The notes beneath the pieces are model-generated. The model did not search any database, had not been told where the DNA came from, and saw only the letters and a program-made list of their open reading frames with translations. Shown one piece after another: positions 49,616 through 50,451 of a DNA stretch of 50,451 nucleotides (position 1 is its first letter; every line of letters begins with the position of its first letter). The DNA lies in NCBI GenBank assembly GCA_028715215.1, contig JAQUSF010000009.1, positions 1 to 50,451 on the forward strand. Reading direction: 5' to 3'. The translations under genes were made by a program, and so were the position numbers. This DNA comes from Candidatus Zixiibacteriota bacterium (GTDB lineage: Bacteria; Zixibacteria; MSB-5A5; GN15; FEB-12).

Positions 49616-50451
49616 TTACCTGATGACGGCAATATCCGTAAAGGCTGTTTCCGTAGCTCCCGAAAACTCGACATTAATGATACAGCGATAAATTCCGGGA
49701 GTAACGCTGCCGCAGTTCCAGGTTATTTCATTTTCTTCGCCACTTGAGGTAGTCAGCCCGCCGAAAGTCTGCACTTCCCGACCGGAAAGGTCATAGATAG
49801 CCATCGATACCTTCCTGGCTTCTTCATTCAACCAGTAAGTAATGGTTGTCCGACCGGAAGTAACCGGGTTGGGATAATTATAAAACCGCTCTTTAGGAAA
49901 CTTACCCGCCAGGGACGACGGCGCTCGTAACTGCCTGTTATCGAAGGCATAGGTGCCCCGGGCATCATGGCCGATCATGGGCCAGTAATTATGAACCGTG
50001 TCCGGGTCCATCGACCAGGCATAGAACCAGCCGTCCGCACCTATATAACCCAGGTAGCCGTGTGTCAACTCACCCTCACTCTCGACCCAATAAACACAGG
50101 AGCCCGCGCCCAGCTCCCCGGCGGAAAGAGGAAAACCATAAGTCTTATCCTGACCGAAAGAATATATATTCCCCACCCCGGTCGGGAAAATAATTTCAGG
50201 GAAATCCCCATGGCGAATATCAGCCATAATCGAAGGCGCGGTTACAGTGTCATACGGAAACCGGTCGTTTATTTTCCTGGGAAAACCGGTTTTTATGGTC
50301 AATTCCCTGTTAAAGGCGTAGATGGCATTAACACCGCCAAGAATCAAATCGGCGGCTCCGTTACGGTCAACATCTCCCACAACGGGATTAACCGTAAAGC
50401 GATAACCGGTATCACGCCGCGCTAGGATTCCGAACGATGGCAACTGGCTGG
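49616..50451 (-). CDS. FG-GAP-like protein with sorting-type C-terminal domain (5' end beyond window)
   Basis: The frame is open to the window edge, so the N-terminus is missing. Visible parts are an FG-GAP/VCBS-like calcium-binding repeat (GDVDRNGAADLILGGVNAIY), further blade-like segments (PEIIFPTGVGNIYSFG, GYLGYIGADGWFYAW), and a C-terminal Ig-like domain starting YNYPNPVTSGRTTITYWL and ending in FTDIAVIR. This C-terminal domain resembles type A sorting domains of T9SS cargo and FlgD-type Ig domains of FCB genomes. It is therefore probably a secreted or surface protein. An apparent TTG start at 50443 is not real, since the frame continues upstream. Confidence 0.8.
   Translation of the reverse strand, partial: SQLPSFGILARRDTGYRFTVNPVVGDVDRNGAADLILGGVNAIYAFNRELTIKTGFPRKINDRFPYDTVTAPSIMADIRHGDFPEIIFPTGVGNIYSFGQDKTYGFPLSAGELGAGSCVYWVESEGELTHGYLGYIGADGWFYAWSMDPDTVHNYWPMIGHDARGTYAFDNRQLRAPSSLAGKFPKERFYNYPNPVTSGRTTITYWLNEEARKVSMAIYDLSGREVQTFGGLTTSSGEENEITWNCGSVTPGIYRCIINVEFSGATETAFTDIAVIR

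Overview
The window comes from a Gram-negative, flagellated bacterium. It holds outer-membrane beta-barrel proteins, an Omp85 protein, predicted lipoproteins, NHL and FG-GAP-like surface proteins ending in a sorting-type C-terminal domain, PilZ and FapA proteins, and an FlhF/FlhG/FliA flagellar set. This mix suggests a member of the FCB superphylum, perhaps a Zixibacteria-like candidate lineage. That placement is inferred from gene content only. No rRNA is present, and coding density is high with many stop/start overlaps.

Layout. (1) 1-7.4 kb, minus strand: a Bat/MoxR operon running from a BatD-like protein through MoxR, DUF58, a SurA-N lipoprotein, a second BatD-like protein and two von Willebrand A proteins to a TPR protein cut by the window edge. 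(2) 8.1-10.1 kb, plus strand: one OPT-family transporter with a leader hairpin and a strong terminator. (3) 10.4-11.7 kb, minus strand: an ECF sigma factor, a membrane anti-sigma-like protein and a YbjQ protein with overlapping ends. (4) 12.1 kb: tRNA-Ser(GCU) with encoded CCA. (5) 12.3-37.5 kb, minus strand: a large motility locus. Its upstream half encodes hook, export and switch parts (motE-like, fliK, flgD, TIGR02530, flgE, flbD, fliL, fliM, fliN, fliO, fliP, fliQ, fliR, flhB, flhA). It continues into flhF, flhG and fliA, then small unknown genes, a DUF2225 protein, three consecutive PilZ proteins, an exported protein, a GAF-HisKA protein without an ATPase domain, two stand-alone receivers and a FapA protein. 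Two sites resembling sigma-54 promoters lie where promoters would be expected: before the motE-like gene and in the only large gap inside the export genes (fliQ-fliR). (6) 37.9-39.7 kb, plus strand: an aspartate ammonia-lyase fused to an N-terminal cyclic-nucleotide-binding fold. (7) 39.8-40.8 kb: a DUF3795 protein with an AT-hook-like tail and a small unknown gene. (8) 41.1-50.4 kb, minus strand: a cell-envelope operon with an FG-GAP/sorting-domain protein (truncated), two paralogous membrane proteins, an NHL lipoprotein, a 1082-residue outer-membrane protein with a SprA-like module, an Omp85 protein and a UbiA prenyltransferase.

The parts most likely to be undescribed are: the motility-control block (three PilZ proteins, FapA, two receivers and a histidine-kinase-like protein lacking its ATPase domain, next to fliA/flhG); the cNMP-aspartase fusion with a substituted ligand-binding arginine; and the envelope operon joining an Omp85 protein, a SprA-like barrel, an NHL lipoprotein and a possible sorting-domain substrate. 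All functional statements rest on reading translations by eye; no database search was run.
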